A DNA stretch of 64,000 bases, taken from Muscardinus avellanarius. Its lineage: Eukaryota > Chordata > Mammalia > Rodentia > Gliridae. The first letter of the stretch is position 1. Every line of letters begins with the position of its first letter. Under the pieces are notes generated by a model that saw only the letters and a list, made by a program, of their open reading frames with translations, did not search any database and was not told where the DNA came from. Below, in pieces: positions 1 to 12,305 of the stretch. The translations under genes and the position numbers were made by a program. The stretch spans positions 82,069,593 to 82,133,592 of the forward strand of contig OY726560.1 of the NCBI GenBank assembly GCA_963383645.1. Reading direction: 5' to 3'.

Positions 1-667
1 AGCAATACCACTTCTGGGTATCTACCCAAAAGAAAAGAAACCAAACTACCAAACTAATGCATGTTTATCTATGTTCATAGCTGCACAATTCACCATAGCC
101 AAACTATGGAACCAGCCAAGATGTCCATCAACAGATGAATGGATTACAAAATTGTGGAATATCTACACAATGGAATTTTACTCAGCCATCAAAAACAAAC
201 TCAATTACATCATTTTCACGGAAATGGATGGAACTGGAGGACATTATGCTAAGTGAGATTAGTCAGTCACAAAAAATAAGAAATCAGATGCTTTCCCTAA
301 TATGTGAGAGTTAGGGAGAATTGGGTCATAGGAGGAACTCTAGATTAAAAAGAAAATCCTATGGAGGAGCAAACAAAACATCCTAAAGGAGGAGAAAGGA
401 GGGGGGAAGAGGAAAATCTCTGAAACACACAATGTACTTAAACATATCGAAGTCAACCACTAAGGTGAGCAAGGGAGGGAGGGAAGGGGAGGGAATGGGG
501 TGAGAATTGGGTAGGGATTAAATCAATGATGTGTGCATGTCTCTACACACAAGTTTTTTACCCCAATATGATGTATGAATATAATGCACCAATAAAAAAT
601 TTAAAAAGAAAGAAAAAAATAAAGAAAAAATTGATGAAAAAATAAGTGAATAAATAAATAAATAAAT
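1..667 (+). mobile_element. L1 LINE, 3' end (cut by window edge)
   Basis: Sense-strand end of a LINE-1. Positions 60-256 read as the usual post-ORF2 L1 text, with phrases like WITKLWN and MEFYSAIKN. A G-rich stretch at 470-510 follows, then the terminal module with a gatgtgtgcatgt motif and ccaataaaa at 589-597. The tail degenerates into A-rich (AAAT)n up to about 667. The same terminal module recurs near 11.2, 15.3, 25.1, 38.3 and 59.0 kb, so it marks one L1 lineage of this genome. The 5' part lies outside the window. Confidence 0.85.
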
Positions 668-668
668 G

Positions 669-1890
669 CCATATTACTTATATTAATATTAATTTTTAAA
701 TGTGTGTAATTATACCCTGGTAATATAAAATGATAGTATAAGGAGATTCTAGGTATAGGTTACACCAGAACTCACTTTGTGTCTTAGCAACTTCTCCATA
801 TGTTTACAACTAATTTTCTAATATAAAAGTAAATTAATCAAGAAATTCCGATCCACTTGTATATAGGCCCTTGAATAAAGACCAGGTCCACGGGTGTCTT
901 TTTAGAGCTTGTAATCTTCAGGCCACGGTACAGCATTATGTATGGAGGACACAGTATCGAATCATGTGCAGCCTCAGTCCTGTAAGGTCATATGTTTTAC
1001 AGGTTTGAAACTCACAAAACCAAGTCATTTCAGTTCAATATTATATTGTGAAAATAAGAGAAGGGAACAATTAAATCAAGTTCAGGGTGTTCAAGAGGGA
1101 TTCATGGGAGAGGACTTTTTAATCTCATTGAGTCTTAAATTGCCCCCCACAGAAATTCTCATCTTCTTTATGCCTTTTCCCCATTAGGTCAGTCTCCAAG
1201 TCTTCCACATTTGAGAGTTCATCCAACCTCTTCTTTGCACTCTCTCCTCCTGTGTCTCTGACATTGCTGCCATCTTCTCCTGCCTACAAGAACATGGCAG
1301 GCTCCTAATACAATTACCTGCTTCTCAGTCTGCAAACTGCTGCTCAGGGTGATCATTCTAAAATGAATATGAATTATTTACTTATAAGCTCCATAAGTGA
1401 CTATAAAATGCCTACTAATATCAGATAATGCACCTTCAGATTACTTAAATATTTCAATAAAATTCTCAATAAATGTTTCTGGAAAGATGAAAGGAAGGCA
1501 GGAAGAAAAGACAGGATCGGATTGAAGCTGAAGAGAGAGGAAAAGGAGGATTGTAAAATGCAGACACACAGAGAAAGAGAGTTCTGTAGAATGGTCATTA
1601 GCAAGACCCACACATAGGATGCAAATGTGATACAAAGTGGGTATGCTTCGGAAGAGTCTAGGGCCAGATGAGATCAAAGGAGAGGAAAAAACACGACCAC
1701 TTAGTCCCCTCAAAGGATCATCTGGAGACTTCATCAAAAACCTGAGCAGGGATGATAAACTAGGTGTAGCCCATTTCCTTAGAATTGCAAACGAACTCCT
1801 TTTAGACATAGTAGAATCTTTTATGTATCCAATGTACTTTAAGTCCAAATTTATGTATTTATTTAGTCATTTATTTATTTACTTATTTAT
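669..1890. other. Unassigned AT-rich sequence
   Basis: No gene, RNA gene or clearly named repeat recognised. Short open frames on both strands (for example 1441-1848 minus and 1637-1948 plus) overlap each other and have no recognisable motif, and the plus one runs into a SINE, so I treat them as chance frames. Confidence 0.5.
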
Positions 1891-2060
1891 TTTGGTACTG
1901 AGAATTGAACCCAGCGGTATTCTACCTCAGCTCTTTTTAAAAATTTGAAATAGGGTCTCCCTAAGTTGCTAAGGGTTTAGGTTGTTAAGTCTGGCCTGGA
2001 ACCTGCAATATTCCTGTCTCAGCTTCCCAAGTACTAGAACTACTGGCATGCACCAATGAG
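1891..2060 (-). mobile_element. B1-dID SINE, old copy
   Basis: Read on the plus strand it is the reverse complement of the dimer: ggtactgagaattgaaccc (ID B-box side) at 1893, then a gaaatagggtctc linker, then the B1 part ending ggcatgcaccaatgag. Many substitutions and a T-rich left flank (its A tail) are present. No convincing duplication is seen. Confidence 0.8.
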
Positions 2061-4129
2061 ATAAATTTATTTAAAGTTTTAATTGAATGGGTTTATCAAT
2101 TAATTTGTATTAATATCATCAATTGTTGGCAGCATTCAACAGTCCTACTCTTTAACAAGTTTGTTGTGATGTGTCAAGTAATATCTCAATATCTAAGGGA
2201 AAATGTGTCTTTTATTTTTGTAGATAAGAAAGCCTAGAGAAACAAAAATACTTGCACAAAAATACGTGATATTTTCATACAAATATACATGGTCTCACCA
2301 GAAAAGTAGCTTCCAAAGAGGTAACCTTCATTACAGCTATTTCATCTGCATATTCACTTTCCTTGGCAAAGAACTTGATATACCACTTTTGAATATATCA
2401 TATTCATGCTCTTTCACATAAAGGTGTCTTCATATACCACTTCATGCAGCTGTTACTACACTAACAACTGCTATGAATATCAGCCAACAATTGCTGAAAC
2501 ATACTTTATCATTGACGGTCTTTGTATACCTTCTGACTCATGAATCTTTTCTACACCCCAATCTAAGATGATTTAATTCATTGGAACAAGTATTTAATTC
2601 AAATAGAAAAGTTTATAACTCATACTGAAATCAAGATATAGCTCATTATGCATCTAATTAAAGGAATATTATGTTAAACATCACTGCACAAAAAGAATGA
2701 CTATCATCAAAGTCTTCTAAGAGAGTGGCTATCCTATTGTCTGCTGGCCAAAGAAACTCCCCTATAAAGATGTCTCAAAAATTTCCAGCTTCCATTGAAA
2801 AGAATATGTGACTATATTTATGTAATTGTATTGTATTATATTAATGCAAATAACACAAAATAGAAAATATAAAAGGGTAAAGCCAAGTGATTTGTATGAT
2901 ATACCAGCACACCAGCAACTCTTTGTTGTTTATCACAATTCATTCTGTACTATGTGCATCCAAAAAGCCAGAGAAAAGCTTTGTTTTTAACTAGGCAACA
3001 AAAATAGGCTTTCTCACTTTCTCAGTGAATATGTAAAGAATAAATACTCCACCTCCAGCTATCTATGCTATTAACATTTACAGAGCAGAAACTTACCTCT
3101 TTGCTCTTGACAAAAAGTTAATAAACTTCAGATTTAAAAAAAATCTATCACTTTTAGACTGCAGATCATTTCTAGTGAGCAGCAGCATTGCATGAGTCTC
3201 TATTTGGTAGAAATCCACATATGGATATCAAATTGAGAACAGAAGAGATGGTCTGCTAGGGGCAAAACACCCTTCTTGCCAAACCATAGAACTGTAGAAC
3301 TGACAGGAATTTGGGGACATCTTGTTTGTTAGCACTACATACAGCAAACACTAACTCAATGCAGGACAGAAAGTGAATGAGTAGATAGAATGTCCATCTG
3401 CTCATACCACTGTAAGCAGCTGTACTTGAGCTTTCTTAAGGAAATTAACCCATCTTATTTTAAATGTTTTAGGGATATATTCTAAATATATTTTTGGCAA
3501 TTCAATTCATGTTATTATTGTCAGAATTTTTTTCTACTAACAAACTCATATTCTATTACTCTGTATCAAGCTCTGATTTCATGATATCCACCTGTATAGC
3601 TAAGCCTATTTACTCTCATCTAATTTTTCAGAGAAAAAAGATCTGCTTCTCATTATTATTTGTATATACAAGTGTCCAGATCAATCTACATTACTCTACC
3701 ACACCTCACTAACAAGAGGCAAAAAAAAAAAATTCTCTGCTACTGAGAGAAATGTCACTGTTATTTTGAGGGGAAACTGAAGCAATTGAACCATGATAAC
3801 AACCTATATAGCCTGAAGGCAGGCAGGGCATATGAGAGTATCTATTTCCATATTTGTAGACACAGCTGTTAGAGATGGAGGAGGTCCATTTTTATGGTGT
3901 CTTTAGGGAAGTGGAAGTCAGGAAAAACTGTGTTAATTTTCTGATATTACCTGACTCTTAGTAGTGAGCTTGGTCTAGACTCTAGGCAGCTTAATACTGT
4001 TGGTCAACCTAGCCTCTTTCCTGTAATGTAGCACGTAAACTTGGCTATGGTACTTTGCAAGGAAAATTCATGATAAAATGATGGGATAAGCCCTCTGCTG
4101 CTTCTAGTCATGAGATCTGTTTTAGTAAT
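2061..4129. other. Unassigned AT-rich sequence
   Basis: About 2 kb without a recognisable gene or repeat. The plus frame 3494-3712 has no recognisable domain. A poly-A run sits at 3721-3732. Confidence 0.45.
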
Positions 4130-4325
4130 AATAGTTACGAGAAAGAACAGTGTTTGCAGTATGCTAGGCACAGCATTTAACAGAGTTCAATATCATTTTA
4201 ACCTTCCAAACAACTCAGTGAATTAAGTGATGTTACATTTCTATTTTGCTGTTGAGAAAACCAAGGCAGAGTTTAGGAATTATCCCAAACAGTCCTTGAA
4301 ACTGACCCACTGAGGCTGTCTAACA
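4130..4325 (-). mobile_element. MIR SINE fragment
   Basis: Matches the antisense order of the mammalian MIR core: a tgctaggcacagcattta-like segment, a tcattttaaccttcca segment (for catttaatcctcaca), then a gttgagaaaaccaaggcag segment (for gaggaaactgaggc). Diverged, as expected for an ancient element. Confidence 0.6.
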
Positions 4326-5052
4326 TCTTAAAGCTATTACTTGACCAAGACAATAAGAGGATTGAGCCATGTGACCTCTAAGAACCATTTTTACGTGCAA
4401 TAAGTAGACGTCCACTGCCTCTGACCTCCATGTCCATTTGTAGTCACACAAGCACAAGAACACATGCAACCAGAGGGTGATTCAAAACTTGCCAGTTGTG
4501 GCTTCTTTTTCTGAGAAATTGCCACTATCCAAGGGGTTACATAAATCCTTGATAATTCCATAGTGCCTCTGCTGGGACATGGGTGTACCTAAGTGAGCAA
4601 AGGGCTGGACCTCATGGGAAACTCATGGCTGGCTGCATCACTCTAGCCAAAGGCATTTGAGGAAAATGGACTAACATTGAGCAGGAAAGCTGCAGACATC
4701 ACACTTTTAAACATCCAGCCTTTAAGAAATAAAGAATAACCATGAAAAATGAAAAGCAAATGAGAAATTTCAAAGTCCACATCAGTCATGATATATAACC
4801 AAAATCTTAGGAAATAAGCAATGCGACATTTATAACTTCAAAACAATGACATCTCTTCAGTTAGTATCAATGGACACTGCCTACAAGGAATGTTGAAGAG
4901 AATTCAATTCTTCTAGGCAAAGCTGTGTCTGCTAGAACTTAGGAGTGATGAACTCAATGTGGAAACATGGCTTTTGAAAGCCAGTAAAAGATCCTTTAAA
5001 GGCTAGTTCTAGAAAGTGATTAAAAGTTGAGCACTGCTCTCTTACAGATAAT
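4326..5052. other. Unassigned sequence
   Basis: No open frame of note and no repeat recognised between the MIR and the nested SINE pair. Confidence 0.4.
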
Positions 5053-5345
5053 CTTTTTTTTTTTTTTTTTTTGGTACTGTGGACAGAATCAAGAATTCTA
5101 CCTCTGAACTATAAAATTTAAAATTTTTAAATCGAAGCCGGGCGAGGTGGCACATGGCACATGCTTGTAATCCCAGCAACTGGGAGGCTGACACTAGAGG
5201 ATCACGATTCGTGAACAACCTCAGCTATGTAGTGAGGCCTTCCATAACTTAGCGAGACCTTGTCTCAAAATAAAGACTAAAAAATAGGGCAGGGAGTGTG
5301 GCTTGGAGGTCGAATGCCTCTGGGTTCCATCCCTACACCAGCAAA

Positions 5346-5381
<36 letters not shown>

Positions 5382-5502
5382 GTTGAGTCACACAAAGTCA
5401 CGGAGGGTCTTACTAACTTGCTGAAGCTGACCTAAACCTGTGATTCTCCTATCTCAGCCTCCAAAGTACTGGGATTACATGCATGCACTACCATGCCCAG
5501 CC
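5053..5502 (-). mobile_element. B1-dID SINE split by another SINE
   Basis: The ID part in reverse orientation lies at 5073-5112, with a T-rich tail to its left at 5053-5072. The B1 part in reverse orientation resumes at about 5382 and ends catgcccagcc at 5502. The gap is filled by a plus-strand SINE, so this copy is the older of the two. Confidence 0.8.
5137..5381 (+). mobile_element. B1-dID SINE nested in a SINE
   Basis: Starts gccgggcgaggtggcac at 5137. The B1 part is followed by a caaaataaagactaaaaaat linker, an ID part and an (AAT)n tail at 5347-5380. It lies inside the minus-strand SINE of 5053-5502 and therefore inserted later. Confidence 0.85.
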
Positions 5503-5815
5503 CTCTTCTTGATATTTCTATGTGTTCCCACACTCGAATTCTGCTTGAAATATCAATTGTGCATGAGATGGCCCAGAATGGGAATCTAATATTTAGCTGT
5601 GTTGCCCTGCTGCTCAAGAAATATAAGCATTAATGTATCAAGCCCAAGTCTTAGAAGCCCATCCATAGTTGAAAATTTGGGCATTTATAAAGGTCTACTG
5701 ACCAGGATAACTCTTGTGAACGTCTGGTGCCTGCCAGAAATAAAAGGAATTTCTTTAAAAATGGCTACATGTTCTGCTTCTGAATCTGAAAATCAGAATT
5801 AACTGGGAGACTTTC

Positions 5816-5818
<3 letters not shown>

Positions 5819-5862
<44 letters not shown>
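5819..5862. repeat. (CA)n microsatellite
   Basis: About 22 uninterrupted CA units. No feature on either side suggests a function. Confidence 0.95.
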
Positions 5863-5865
<3 letters not shown>

Positions 5866-5924
5866 CACCCCAGCTCTGCTGTTAGGATTTGCTTGTATGC
5901 AGCAGAGGGTAGGGTATTACATTT

Positions 5925-6136
5925 GTTTGTTTCTTACATGGTACTGTGGATAAGACCCAGGGGCATTCTACCTCTGAGCTATACTCCCAACCCTATTTTT
6001 GTTCTTTACTTGGAAAAAGGGTCTTATTAAGTTTTGGACGACTTTACTAAGTAGCTGAGGCTGGCGACAAACCCATGATCCTCCTGTCTCAGCCTCCCAA
6101 ATGCTGGGATTACAAGCGTGTGTCATGATACCTGGC
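5925..6136 (-). mobile_element. B1-dID SINE with 15-bp TSD
   Basis: Complete dimer in minus orientation: ID part from 5939, then a linker, then a B1 part ending at 6136. The perfect direct repeat tagggtattacattt flanks it at 5910-5924 and 6137-6151, which defines the insertion exactly. Confidence 0.93.
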
Positions 6137-6151
6137 TAGGGTATTACATTT

Positions 6152-6660
6152 AAACATGGATTTTCCAGAGGCAAAGGTCTGGATACTGACCGCACAGAAT
6201 ACAAAGATGGCAGAGCTGTCATTATTATGAAATCTCCCATTGACAAAATGACCTTATCTTTCTATGCTGCAGTGCCCATAACCCAAACCAGGATGTTGTT
6301 TTTAACAGAACAGGTACTTCTGAACTCTTTAAAAAATATTGTGATTCAAGTTCTACATGCCAGAGATAAATATTAGTGACTGTGCACAATTCATTATTTT
6401 GTTCTAACAATATAGATCTGTATTTTTGTCACAAACCACATGCATATCTAAGATTTATTTTATTAGGTGACTTAGAAAAAGGCTGTGTGCTTATCTCATG
6501 CTTTGGAAGAGAGTCACAAAATCATATCTACCAAGTACAGAAAGGAAAAAAAAATCTTACATTTTTATAGATGCTACGAATTTCATTTTTATAGAGTGTG
6601 ACATGACTATAAAGTGATTTAACCCATCTCCCAACCTACAATAACTAGAAAGAAGTTTTA
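6152..6660. other. Unassigned sequence
   Basis: No recognised feature. Opposed short frames (6225-6410 minus, 6376-6570 plus) look like chance. Confidence 0.4.
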
Positions 6661-6662
6661 AA

Positions 6663-6828
6663 AGGTATGTGTAGTGATGCTTTCCTGTAATTTCAGTACT
6701 TGGGAGACTGAGACAAAAGAATCATAGGTTTGAGGCTAACCTCAGCAAATTAGTGAGACCTTGTTTTACAATAAAAGCTCTGTATAGACTGAAGGTAGAA
6801 TGTCCCTCAGTTTAATCCCCAGAACTAT
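6663..6828 (+). mobile_element. B1-dID SINE, diverged
   Basis: Order of the plus-strand dimer is kept (tgtaatttcagtacttggga, then gtttgaggctaacctcagc, then a linker, then aatccccagaac), but with many substitutions. Its 3' end runs straight into a purine-rich simple repeat, probably grown from its A tail. Confidence 0.75.
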
Positions 6829-6925
6829 GAAAAAAAGGAAGGAAGGAAGAAAAAAATGAAGGAAAGAAGGAAGGAAGGAGAAAGAGGGAAAGAGAAAAAA
6901 GAAAGGAAGGAAGAGAAAGGTCTTA
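6829..6925. repeat. (GGAA)n-like polypurine tract
   Basis: Almost pure A/G on the plus strand for about 97 bp, with GGAA and GAAA units. It directly follows the 3' end of a SINE. Confidence 0.9.
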
Positions 6926-8620
6926 CATTCCCAAACATAAATGTGAAAATTTCCCAGAACTTTATGCCCATTTGCATAATGGATAGATGCTTATTTTACT
7001 TATGAACTATTATTTACAAATGTTTCTACACACTGGTATGGTATATCATATATACAAGTGACTCATTGTTTCCTAAACAGACCCCAAAGTGGAGCTTAAC
7101 AAAGCATAATGCTTTACTTCTAACATACTGCTGTTTTCTGGTGTCTCTATCTCCACAGCATTGGCCTAACAATTAAGAAAGCTAAAATTCCAGATGGGAT
7201 GCAACTTTTTTGTGGAATTAGTATTGTGATACAATTCTGTATATGCAATAAAGAACCTAAAATAATCCTATTGAGTCATTGAATGACCAAGCATAAATCT
7301 TGATTATATCAGCAGGAATTTCCAATTACAAAGCCGATTGCTTAGAAATTTAGTCCACATTCATTTGCTAAGTATCCGCATCTTTCAACCATAGTGTGAG
7401 GTTTTTAGAAGTTAGAGCTTATATTATTCTTATGTTACCCATAATCTGCTTAAGTTGACTGTATAGCGATCAATCAAAATATTGGATCTAAAACTGCTTT
7501 CTGACAAATCCAATTTCTATAAAATCTTTAAGTTACAAAACCTGAGCCTTTCATAAAAATGTTTTAAAGCCTCTTTGGCCATCAGATTTGGTGTTATATT
7601 CTTCATTTGTTTTATGTACCTCATTATTATATATTATATATCTCATTATTTGGTTTTATACCTCTCACTATTCACAGCAGATCACCATCTCCTGAGTTTC
7701 CTGACAAATCTCATATAGAGGACAATAACGTTCAAATGTTATCTTTGGTCATATTATGAGCAGGATACAATAGCATTCTATTGCTCATTGTTTTGAATTA
7801 TACCGTTTTCCATTAGTGTGCATTTATGTGTTGAAATTCTGGGGTCTAATGAAATGACATTTTTCCCTCTTGCCATTAAAAGACAGATTGCTTTGGTCAC
7901 CTGTCTTTGATTGTCCTCTCTTCCTTCAAGGAACTTGGGACTCCTAGTGTGACCTTGGGGAACAATAAGCGGCATGGATCATTGGTTGACAGTCTCGCCA
8001 TGTCACCTGCCACCTGGAAGATGTTTCTGGTGCTGCTGAATCTGTTGCATCTTACGTCACTTGAATGATAAACAATACCCAAATGCACGGAGGGTTATCA
8101 AGTCAGCTGGCAGAGACTGTGAAACAGTCACTACTTCAACCCCCTGATAAACATGTAGAAGACCCAGGGCTTCTCATCTCCACCTATGGGCTGCCCAACA
8201 CTGGTGATGAGGAGCCTTTACCTCTTGGATGCAAGGCAGTAGGTATTAAGAAAAAAAAACCACACAAGATGATTGTTTCATTTTTTTTTCTGAACACAGT
8301 GGTCATTAGCTATTCAAGAAGCTGAAAGCCTTATGCCAAGCAGTTTGTGATACAGGACATTCAGAGATGTGTCCCTGTCCTTCTCTACTGAAAACAACAT
8401 GTTTTTCTGTTGTTCTTTACAAGGAGAACAAGACAGGATACAGAGAAGCCAGCTTTACTGTCCTTTCAGGTGGATACAGGGACCATTTGTGCCATGCTTT
8501 TACTCTAAATAGAAACTGACCTATAAAAGCTAGGTGGCTGACATCTTAGGATAATGGGGCAAGGCACAAAATAAACAAGACTATTTTTTTTTTCAGTTGT
8601 CCTTATTGTTAAAACAAGTA
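6926..8620. other. Unassigned AT-rich sequence
   Basis: No recognisable gene. The plus frame 8065-8325 (86 codons) and the minus frames 7778-7975 and 7897-8088 overlap and have no recognised domain, no partner exon and a low-complexity lysine run in the former. Confidence 0.45.
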
Positions 8621-8624
8621 TCCA

Positions 8625-8835
8625 GCCAAGCATGGTGGTACACGCTTGTAATCCCATACTTGGGAGGCTGAGAGGAGGATCGTGCAGGTTCAAAGCCAGC
8701 CTCAGTTACTTAGTGAGGCTCTCACTTAGTAAGACCCTGTTTCAAAAAGAATAAAGAATAAAAAATAGAGCTGGGGGTGTTGCTCTGAGGTAGAATGCCC
8801 CTGGGTTCCATCTCCAGTACTGAAAAAAAAAAAAG
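8625..8835 (+). mobile_element. B1-dID SINE
   Basis: Starts agccaagcatggtggtac. The B1 part carries the longer internal segment (cagttacttagtgaggctc), followed by an A-rich linker, an ID part with ctctgaggtagaatgcccc and an A-rich tail. This is the older of the two main subfamilies in the window. Confidence 0.9.
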
Positions 8836-9189
8836 AAAAAAACAACAACCAAATATCCAACATGAAAAATGAAACCGGTATCCGGATTGAGCATCTGCAT
8901 TCTTTGTTGGTGGTATTACCAAACAAACCAAAAAACCGGAGGAAAGAAATTGTGCCTGGCCTTAAACTGACCTCAAACATTTAAATGTGCCTATGCTAAA
9001 GTAAGCAATAGGGTTGCAGAGGTAAAGGAAATGCCACAAGCGTGAATGTTAGCTCCTTCATACAGAGACCAGAAATAAAGTTTGGACAAACAGGACAGGA
9101 CAGTGAAAAAGAGATGCTGATACAGGCAACCAAAGCACAACGCATGCCACAGTGCCCCTGTTCTGAAATGGTACATATTTTAAATATGC

Positions 9190-9616
9190 TTTTTTGATAC
9201 TAGAGTTTAAATACAGGCACATTCTAACTCTGAGCAATACCCCCAGCACTATTATTTTATTTATTCTATTTTATTTTATTTTATTTGTGTGTGTGTGGTA
9301 CTGGGGTGAATCCCAGAGCTTTTCTACCTCTGGGCTATTCCCAAGACCTATTTTATACTTTATTTGGAAACAGAGTCTCACTAAGTTGCTGAGAGCCTCA
9401 CTACATAGCCAAGGCTGGCTTCCAATCTCTGCGATCCTCCTGTCTCAGCCTCCCTAGCGCTGGGATTACAAGTGTGCCCCACCACATCCAGATTTTTTTT
9501 TTTTTTGAAATAGGATCTGCTTAGTTGCTGAGAGTCCCACTGAGTTGCTGAGGCTGGCCTCAAACCTGTGACCCTCTGGTCTCAGCCTCCTAGGCACTGG
9601 AATTACAGGTGTATAA
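9190..9616 (-). mobile_element. B1-dID SINE split by another SINE
   Basis: ID part in reverse orientation at 9196-9250, then an interruption, then the remainder (a linker like gaaataggatctg and the B1 part) at about 9492-9616. The interruption is a second minus-strand SINE. Confidence 0.8.
9252..9490 (-). mobile_element. B1-dID SINE nested in a SINE, intermediate type
   Basis: T-rich tail with ATTTT units and gtgtgtgtgt at 9252-9296, then a reverse ID part from 9297 and a B1 part to 9490. It has the tttctacctctgggct and tttggaaacag features of the younger subfamily but keeps the longer internal segment (ctaagttgctgagagcctc) of the older one. Confidence 0.8.
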
Positions 9617-9629
9617 GCTAAAGATTATG

Positions 9630-10400
9630 TATAATGCTTTTATTGATGCCTTATAGTCTCACATCATAATGTAAATCATGGTGAAAATGGCATACATGCA
9701 CATGCTCTTGGTGACCCCTCCCATTTCTCTCCCTTCCAATATGGAAAACCCAGATTGGTGTTTAGTATATATTTACATGTATACATGTAGTCAATGGTAG
9801 TATTTCTATTAATGAACCTAAGTCTTCCTTCACCTCTACCCTTATATCTCCTCTCTGGGTCTCCTGAGGCTTCTCCCTATCATCTGGAGTTTCTTCTATT
9901 CTGCACATATTAAAAGAAACATAGGACCCTTCACTCTTCTGTAATTGGCTAATTTCACTTAGCAACATGTTCTCCAGATCCTTCCATTTACTTGTAAATG
10001 ATGTAATTTTATTTACTGCTGAGTAGAATTCCATTGTGTGTATTTTCCATAATTTTGTAATCCATTCATTTGTTGATGGATACCTAGGTTGGTTACATAG
10101 TGTGACTATTGTGAATTGTGCTACTATGAACATGGGTATTCATATGTTACTGTAGTTCTTTTGTTTTAACCCCTTTGGAAAGATACCCAGGAGTGGTATG
10201 GCCAATCATATGGTGAATCCATTCCCACTCTCCACACTGATCTCCATAGTAGCTGGACTAGTTTGCAATCCCACCAACAAGATAGAAGAGTGCCTAATTC
10301 CCCACAGCCTCACCAACATTTATTGTTATTTGACTACTTTATGATTGTCATTCTGATTGGGGTTAGAAGGAATCTCAATGCGGTTTTGATTTAAACTGTA
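9630..10400 (-). mobile_element. L1 LINE, 3' end
   Basis: In minus orientation this reads from the C-terminal end of ORF2 through the 3' UTR. The minus frame around 9950-10133 contains WITKLWKIHTMEFYSAVN-like text shared with the L1 at the window start. Truncated at its 5' side near 10,400. Frames are broken, so it is a dead copy. Confidence 0.85.
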
Positions 10401-10465
10401 TATATTTTGATATTGATATTTCCTGAAGTGCAAGCAATAACAAAGGTAACCAATTCAAAATTAGT

Positions 10466-11046
10466 TGTGCTTTGGTTTAAATGTGTCCTGCAAAGTTCAT
10501 ATGTTGGGGCGTAATTCCCAGTGCAACAGTGTTGAGAGATGGGACCTTTACAAGTGGATGAGGTTTCCGGGCGTGGTGGCGCACGCTTGTAATCCCCGCG
10601 CTTGGGAGGCAGAGACAGAAGGATCTCGCAGGTTCGAAGTCAGCCACGCTGGCTTAGGAGACCCTGTTTCCAAATAAAAATATAAAAATGGTTATGGGAG
10701 TGGAGCCCGGTGGTAGAAGGGTCCAGGAACCCCAGTACCACCAAAAAGGGGGGGGGGGATGAGGTCAAGAGGGCTATGTTGGACTTCATTGCTGGAGTGG
10801 GTTGGTTACTGAGAGAGTGAGTTCCCCGTGAAGGCTAAATCTTGTCCTTTTCACTTTTTCCTCTCTCTTTCTTCCTCACGTGTGCTCTCTGGCCCTTCTA
10901 CCTTATAAAATGAAAACGCCCCTTGCCAGATGGAGCCCCCTTAAACTTGGACTTGCCATCCTCCATAACTATAATAAAAAGTTATATTCTTTATAAATTA
11001 CCCAGTATCATATATTTTTTACAATAGCACAAACCAGACTAATACA
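10466..11046 (+). mobile_element. MaLR-type LTR with a SINE inside
   Basis: Left end tgctttggtttaaatgtg and right end accagactaataca are the hallmark ends of mammalian MaLR (MST/MLT-like) LTRs. A ttataaattacccagt motif at about 10,992 supports this. A SINE splits it at 10,565-10,756. No 5-bp duplication could be confirmed. Confidence 0.75.
10565..10756 (+). mobile_element. B1-dID SINE, young subfamily
   Basis: Complete dimer of the shorter young form, with gctggcttaggagaccctg in place of the older internal segment and an ID part ending ccccagtaccacc. Direct repeat ggatgaggt at 10,556-10,564 and 10,757-10,765. Its A tail contains a G run. It interrupts a MaLR LTR. Confidence 0.9.
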
Positions 11047-11061
11047 TGGACCATGCTCTTA

Positions 11062-11535
11062 TTAACAATACAATAATGGAAAAGAATTGAGGGAGGGAGG
11101 TGGAGAGTTGTAAAAGGATTGAGGAAGGAAATAGTTCAAATTATGTTTATATCTGAAGGTATCACTACCAATCTCACTAACATGCATGGGGAAAAGAGAG
11201 GGGAGAATAGACTGGGATGGGCAAGGAAATGCACTAAGCACTGTGTGCATGTATGTTTGGACCACTTTGAATCTTATTGTGATGTGTAATAATAACGCTC
11301 CAAAGCCGGGCGTGGTGGCGCACGCTTGTAATCCCCGCGCTTGGGAGATAGAGACAGGAGGATCGCGCAGGTTAGAAGCCAGCCATGCGTGCTGGCTTAG
11401 GAGACCCTGTTTCCAAATTAAAAAAAAATGTAAAAATAGGTCTGGGAGTGTAGCCCAGAGGTAGAAGGGCTTCCAGGAACCCCAGTACCACCAAAATAAA
11501 TAAATAAATAAAATAACGCACCAATAAAAGTAGTA
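11062..11535 (+). mobile_element. L1 LINE 3' terminal module split by a SINE
   Basis: The gatgtg and tgtgtgcatgtatgt motifs and the terminal caccaataaaag match the other L1 ends. A SINE sits just before the terminal caccaataaaa, leaving only about 20 bp of L1 beyond it. Confidence 0.8.
11303..11511 (+). mobile_element. B1-dID SINE, young subfamily, nested in L1
   Basis: Starts aagccgggcgtggtggc, close to a B1 consensus and little diverged. Ends cagtaccaccaaaa with an (AAAT)n tail. Flanked by aataacgctcca (11,291-11,302) and aataacgcacca (11,512-11,523), an imperfect 12-bp TSD. Confidence 0.93.
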
Positions 11536-12300
11536 AAACAACTTTTATTGATTCCAGAAACATGCCAGGAATAAATCTGAGAGCACATGCCTTAACTATT
11601 TAAGCCTCAATGCAGTGCTAGGCGGGGAGCCTACCGATGACACCCTAAGTGCAAACATACCTATCAGCTGGGTGTATGTGGGGGAATTGGAACAGGACAA
11701 CTTCTAGGGGTGATGTGACAGTAATTTAATGCCCCAAACTAGAAATTATAACATCAGCACCCACAGTAAACTAAGTAATAAAAGTATTTGCTCCAACTGC
11801 ATAATTTGTGTTGAAACATTGTCTTTTGACCCTACTGCCATGGTAAATAAGCACAGTTGGAGGAAGAGGAAAGACAATTACACTGAATGCTGAGACTGAA
11901 TCAAGCAGCCAACAGAAAGAAACCCAAAGGGTCAACCCATCTAGCTTCTCGAAACAAATTTTTGAATATTTCTCATAAATTGCTGAAACCCTAAAAAAAT
12001 TGTATTACTGGGTTTACCATTACTGATGTCTGAAAACATAACAAGGACTTTGTAGACATTATAATCATGTGAGAAAATAATTTTTTTCTGTAGAAACTAT
12101 AAATCTCATAACTTTGCTAATATTGTGTGTGTGTGTTAGAGGCCTATACTATTTTAAATTTGGGTGGCCCCTTTATACTTCTTCACAAAGTTTCTCTTTT
12201 CCTTTTCTAAATGATTTTGAGTCTGAGTCTTTGTTTTTTTTCTATAAGGAAATGGGAGCTTTAAAAATTGTTTCTCTACATATGGATGTTTGTGCATATT
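11536..12300. other. Unassigned sequence
   Basis: Nothing recognised. The frame at 12,114-12,326 begins in a gtgtgtgtgt run and has no motif. Confidence 0.4.
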
Positions 12301-12305
12301 TTTAC

